Of a stretch of DNA of 8,576 nt, positions 6,016-8,576 are shown piece after piece (position 1 is the first letter of the stretch; every line of letters starts with the position of its first letter). The position numbers and the translations under genes are program-made. Under the pieces are notes generated by a model, which worked only from the letters and a program-made list of their open reading frames with translations, was not told the DNA's origin and did not search any database. Location of the stretch: assembly GCA_001751005.1 (NCBI GenBank), contig MAXL01000508.1, positions 1 to 8,576 of the forward strand, written 5' to 3'. The DNA comes from Desulfobacterales bacterium S5133MH16 (lineage in GTDB: Bacteria; Desulfobacterota; Desulfobacteria; Desulfobacterales; UBA11574).

Positions 6016-6519
6016 ATGAAAACCAAAACCCTTGCTGCTATTTTTATAATATCCGGAATTTTATGGATACAGTTTCTTGCCGCTGCTGAAGACTATAGCG
6101 AGTGGAAAGAAGTGGCCAGGCTTTCTGTTACGGCTGTGGTTGCTCCGTATACAAGCGTAAAGCTGTCTGTAAATGAAATTGCATTCGATATTAAAGGTGA
6201 GCCAGGCGATTATGATGCCAATCAAGGTGTTTCGATTACAGTGGGAAGCAATCAATCAAAATGGAGTGTTCATGCAAAGGCAAACGAATTGATTCCTGAA
6301 TCAGACAAAGCTTCTCCGCTTCCTTCATCAAGACTTGCCTTTTCTATAAATGATGAAAATGATTTTAAAGATTTGGGCGAAAGCCGTTTGCTCATTGAAG
6401 GGGAGGCGGCAAGACCGCCCACCGCTTTTACTCTTAATTTTCGTCTGACCACTGCATGGGAAGACCTCCCGGGCACGTATCGTGGCGATATTATATTCTC
6501 ATTTCTTTCCAGTCCATAA
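6016..6519 (+). CDS. Small secreted Ig-like protein with WxL-like proximal and distal motifs
   Basis: 167 aa from the ATG with a perfect AGGAGG. The signal peptide (MKTKT, hydrophobic 6-20) is cleaved near AAA (24). The mature protein, about 143 aa, is a single predicted beta-sandwich. It carries VGSNQSKWSVHA (76-87), comparable with the WxL element (SN-x-x-W-x-V), and ends LPGTYRGDIIFSFLSSP, i.e. Y155-x3-I-I-F-x-F-x3-P167. This has the same spacing as the Y-x3-[LIV]-T-W-x-L-x3-P pattern described for WxL proteins. It resembles the C-terminal domain of the preceding protein and, more weakly, the following one. There are no cysteines and no anchor. The stop codon overlaps the next start (TAATG), indicating coupling. 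The function is not known; a minor subunit of a surface structure is inferred. Confidence 0.85.
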   Translation: MKTKTLAAIFIISGILWIQFLAAAEDYSEWKEVARLSVTAVVAPYTSVKLSVNEIAFDIKGEPGDYDANQGVSITVGSNQSKWSVHAKANELIPESDKASPLPSSRLAFSINDENDFKDLGESRLLIEGEAARPPTAFTLNFRLTTAWEDLPGTYRGDIIFSFLSSP

Positions 6520-7040
6520 TGAATATATTGCGAAGCTTAATAATAGTCTCTATTTTGACGTTACCTGTTGTTCCGCTGGCGTACGCAGAGGATGATCCAC
6601 TGGTTCGTCTTGCGGTAAAAGCAAAAATAAAATCAAATGTTCATATAGAATGGGAAAAACTGCCGGATATTGATCCGAGATATATTGCTTTTGCAAAAAA
6701 CAGAACCACGCAAAGTGTGAAAAAGAACGAAAAGGCGCTTCTGCTTCCTTTTGCTTTGCTTGTAAAACTTAGAACAAACGACCCAACAAAAATCGTAAAA
6801 ATACATGTGGAAAATTTAAAGTCGGAAGGAGGCAAACACAACATTCCTGTTGAAAGATTATTTCTCTCCATCAATGGCAGCCCTGACCAGCCTTTTACAG
6901 AAGATATTGCATTGCTTCAACAGCAAGAGGGAAGCGAAATCAAAGAACTGGCGCTCTTATTTTGTCTCCACACAACTATTGCTGATAAATCCGGCAAATA
7001 TAGTGCAAATTTTAGCTTTATTACTTCCGATATTCCATAA
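6519..7040 (+). CDS. Small secreted Ig-like protein, third member of the family
   Basis: 173 aa when started at the ATG that overlaps the previous stop (TAATG). This start yields a proper signal peptide (MNILRS, hydrophobic 7-20, cleavage after AYA at 23). A longer reading frame from 6456 would place non-signal sequence in front and only reads the previous gene out of frame. The mature part has beta-type alternation: LPFALLVKLRTND (76-88), IVKIHVENL (92-100), ERLFLSI (112-118) and ELALLFCL (143-150). It ends KSGKYSANFSFITSDIP, i.e. Y161-x3-F-S-F-x-T-x3-P173, the same terminal spacing as the two genes before. The proximal Trp-x-Val element is not obvious, so this is the most diverged of the trio. 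It lacks an SD of its own and probably depends on re-initiation. The role is inferred from the family and operon only. Confidence 0.82.
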   Translation: MNILRSLIIVSILTLPVVPLAYAEDDPLVRLAVKAKIKSNVHIEWEKLPDIDPRYIAFAKNRTTQSVKKNEKALLLPFALLVKLRTNDPTKIVKIHVENLKSEGGKHNIPVERLFLSINGSPDQPFTEDIALLQQQEGSEIKELALLFCLHTTIADKSGKYSANFSFITSDIP

Positions 7041-7041
7041 A

Positions 7042-7908
7042 ATGAATTTTTATAATCACACAAAGATGACCACCATCAAATCGCAAATCCTTTTCCTGCT
7101 TGTTATCCCGTTATTTCTTTTTCTTACAGACTACAGTGCAAAAGCCGGAACAGTGAATTTTACGGTATCCCCTTCAGTTATTGAGTTCGATGCGGTTCAG
7201 GGCGCTGTGAAAGTATTTCCTCTTTCTTTATACAATCAGGGAACATCGCCACTTGAAGTTCGCATGTCTGTACATGATTTTGTGTTGGATCCGAACGGCG
7301 CATCGCAGCTTGTTTTGTCGGACGGAAAAGCTCATCATTGGGCCCAATATGTAAAATTAGATTCCACATCCTTTAAGGTTGAGCCAGGGGAAAGGCATAC
7401 TGTTCGAGCTGTTTTAAATATGCCGCGAGGCAAGCTTGGCGGCGGGTATTTTGCGGTTGTTTTTTATGCAAGGCCTGAAACTGTCAAAAAACAAAAACGA
7501 CGATCAGGCGGAATTGTGCTTGGTGCCCGGTTGGCAACACTTTTTATCGGCGAAATCAGCCGAACAGGATCTCACCAGGGACGTATAATATCCGCAGAAG
7601 TTAACCCTGGGCCTTATTCTGCTGAAAACCCGCTTTCAATGAGAATTATGCTTGAGAATACCGGCACTACACATATCAAGGCAAAAGGTTCGATTACCTT
7701 GCGTAATGAACAGGGCAAGGTAATTGATCGAGTCAATCTGGAAAGCGGAAGCGGGTTGATATTGCCGGATAGCAGGCGTTATTTTAAAGGATTCTGGCAG
7801 AGCGCCCATAAATTTCCAAACGAGAAAGTCACGGCCGACATCAGATTTCTTTTCCCTGGAGGAAATGTCCGCAAGAGACTTCCTCTTCCCCTTGATTTTC
7901 AAAAATGA
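7042..7908 (+). CDS. Secreted DUF916/PapD-like two-domain Ig-fold protein (candidate chaperone or partner)
   Basis: 288 aa from the ATG one base after the preceding stop. The longer frame upstream (from 6850) only overlaps the previous gene out of frame. A second ATG at 7066 (residue 9) is possible. The signal peptide has hydrophobic 15-28 and cleavage after AKA at about residue 35. Domain 1 (about 37-145) reads FTVSPSVIEFD, FPLSLYNQGTSPLEVRMSV, FKVEPGERHTVRAVLNMP and GGGYFAVVFYARPE. This strand order is typical of MSP/PapD-like Ig folds and of DUF916, the WxL-partner family. Domain 2 (about 180-270) has a second Ig-like core: PLSMRIMLENTGTTHIKAKG, SITLRNEQGKVI and DSRRYFKGFW. Gram-positive DUF916 proteins end in a transmembrane helix and basic tail; this one does not, so it should be soluble in the periplasm. 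A chaperone for, or binding partner of, the three small proteins upstream is inferred. Confidence 0.8.
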   Translation: MNFYNHTKMTTIKSQILFLLVIPLFLFLTDYSAKAGTVNFTVSPSVIEFDAVQGAVKVFPLSLYNQGTSPLEVRMSVHDFVLDPNGASQLVLSDGKAHHWAQYVKLDSTSFKVEPGERHTVRAVLNMPRGKLGGGYFAVVFYARPETVKKQKRRSGGIVLGARLATLFIGEISRTGSHQGRIISAEVNPGPYSAENPLSMRIMLENTGTTHIKAKGSITLRNEQGKVIDRVNLESGSGLILPDSRRYFKGFWQSAHKFPNEKVTADIRFLFPGGNVRKRLPLPLDFQK

Positions 7909-7935
7909 TCCGATTTACAAGGACAATTATCCTGC

Positions 7936-7963
7936 TTGACAATCCAGCACGATGTGCGATAGT
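7936..7963 (+). promoter_or_regulatory. Sigma-70-type promoter before the AAA ATPase gene
   Basis: A perfect -35 box TTGACA (7936-7941) is followed by GATAGT (7958-7963, 4 of 6 consensus) after 16 bases. Transcription would start near 7970, giving a leader of about 17 nt. This separates the ATPase from the secretin operon, although no terminator is visible between them. Confidence 0.5.
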
Positions 7964-7986
7964 TTAATTTTAAATATTCAATTTGC

Positions 7987-8576
7987 ATGGGTTGTGTTGT
8001 GATTAAACGGGCACTCGAAAAAAAATTAAAAAAAGCTGCAAAACAGTACCCTGTCGTCACCTTGACCGGGCCGCGTCAGTCAGGAAAGACTACCCTGGTT
8101 CGTGCAGTTTTCAAGACTTACGATTATGTCTCACTTGAAGATCCGGAACTTCGTTCTTTTGCCCTTGAAGATCCGCGTGGTTTCCTGCAGCAATTTAGAA
8201 AAAACGTCATTCTTGACGAAGTGCAGCGGACACCGGAACTCTTTTCCTATATCCAGACAATAGTTGATGAAAAAAACAGGACAGGGCAGTTCATTCTCAC
8301 CGGTTCTCAAAACTTCCTTTTATTAAAAAGTATCAGTCAGACCCTGGCTGGCCGTTGTGCCATTTTTCATTTATTACCACTCTCTCGGGATGAACTTGCC
8401 GGGATTCCATCTTTGCCGGCGGATCAGATAGGCCTGACTCTTCCGACTGATCAAGGAATTCCGGATATAGATCTGAATAGTCAATTGTTCCAGGGGTTCT
8501 ATCCACGTATTCACGATAAAAAACTTGATCCTCAGGACTGGCTGAAAAATTATTACCAAACTTATCTTGAGCGTGA
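7987..8576 (+). CDS. AAA_14/DUF4143-type ATPase, partial (runs off the window)
   Basis: 196 codons are visible with no stop; the family is usually about 380-450 aa, so roughly half is present. The Walker A motif is GPRQSGKTT (28-36) and Walker B is VILDEVQRTPELF (74-86). The sensor-like strand is FILTGSQNFLL (102-112), followed by LAGRCAIFHLLPLS (120-133), all in the order characteristic of the AAA_14 plus DUF4143 family. Members bind ATP and often a DUF4143 C-terminal domain related to DNA-binding or nuclease-like folds; their biological role is not established. The start is ATG 7987, with GTG 7999 as an in-frame alternative that removes four residues; neither has a clear SD. There is no signal peptide, so it is cytoplasmic and probably unrelated to the secretin cluster. 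Confidence 0.92.
   Translation, partial: MGCVVIKRALEKKLKKAAKQYPVVTLTGPRQSGKTTLVRAVFKTYDYVSLEDPELRSFALEDPRGFLQQFRKNVILDEVQRTPELFSYIQTIVDEKNRTGQFILTGSQNFLLLKSISQTLAGRCAIFHLLPLSRDELAGIPSLPADQIGLTLPTDQGIPDIDLNSQLFQGFYPRIHDKKLDPQDWLKNYYQTYLER

Noticed and set aside
6850..7041. N-terminal extension of the DUF916-like protein to 352 residues
   Set aside because: The extra 64 residues overlap the preceding gene in another frame and would bury the signal peptide; the start at 7042 gives a normal one.
7909..7940. Aggacaattatcct hairpin after the secretin operon as a terminator
   Set aside because: The stem is only four or so base pairs and no T tract follows.
8374..8559. 61-codon minus-strand open frame at the right edge
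   Set aside because: It is antisense to the AAA ATPase, whose motifs are unambiguous.

Overview
The window looks like a chromosomal segment from a Gram-negative (diderm) bacterium. It encodes an outer-membrane secretin, a lipoprotein with a Bacteria-type lipobox, and six further proteins with Sec signal peptides. Base composition is moderate and intergenic DNA is AT-rich. Gene style, a Uma2-type nuclease and an AAA_14/DUF4143 ATPase would fit a Desulfobacterota-like (deltaproteobacterial) organism. That placement is an inference and no marker gene is present to confirm it.

Layout. Positions 1-104 hold no supportable gene. On the minus strand lie two paralogous secreted beta-rich proteins (862-1524 and 105-698). 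They are separated by a strong intrinsic terminator (808-839), and the distal copy has its own near-consensus promoter (773-801). Positions 1525-2252 form a gene-poor stretch with a fragmentary reading frame on the minus strand, a 20-bp tandem repeat (2107-2148) and a long imperfect inverted repeat (2152-2229). Then, all on the plus strand, come a Uma2-family nuclease (2253-2831) and a compact run of six genes (2882-7908): a SPOR-secretin fusion, a coiled-coil lipoprotein, three small secreted Ig-like/beta-sandwich proteins and a DUF916/PapD-like two-domain secreted protein. Four of the five junctions in this run overlap or lie within about 25 bases, so it is probably an operon. A separate promoter (7936-7963) precedes an AAA_14/DUF4143 ATPase that runs off the right edge.

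How it may work together. The five small secreted proteins (two on minus, three on plus) share two features. Most have a proximal SN-x-x-[WYF]-x-[VLI] element. Four of the five have an identically spaced C-terminal pattern, Y-x3-hydrophobic-x-[FC]-x-x-x3-P. This layout resembles the two-motif C-terminal domain of Gram-positive WxL surface proteins, and the last gene of the operon resembles DUF916, the usual partner of WxL proteins. My working hypothesis is a diderm, secretin-coupled surface-protein or fibre system. The secretin would be the outer-membrane exit, the SPOR domain its peptidoglycan anchor, the lipoprotein a pilotin or scaffold, the DUF916-like protein a periplasmic chaperone or partner, the three small proteins minor subunits, and the two divergent paralogues abundant exported subunits. 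No usher, pilin-type N-terminus, sorting signal or secretion ATPase is visible in the window. The hypothesis rests on pattern recognition and needs structure prediction and profile searches.
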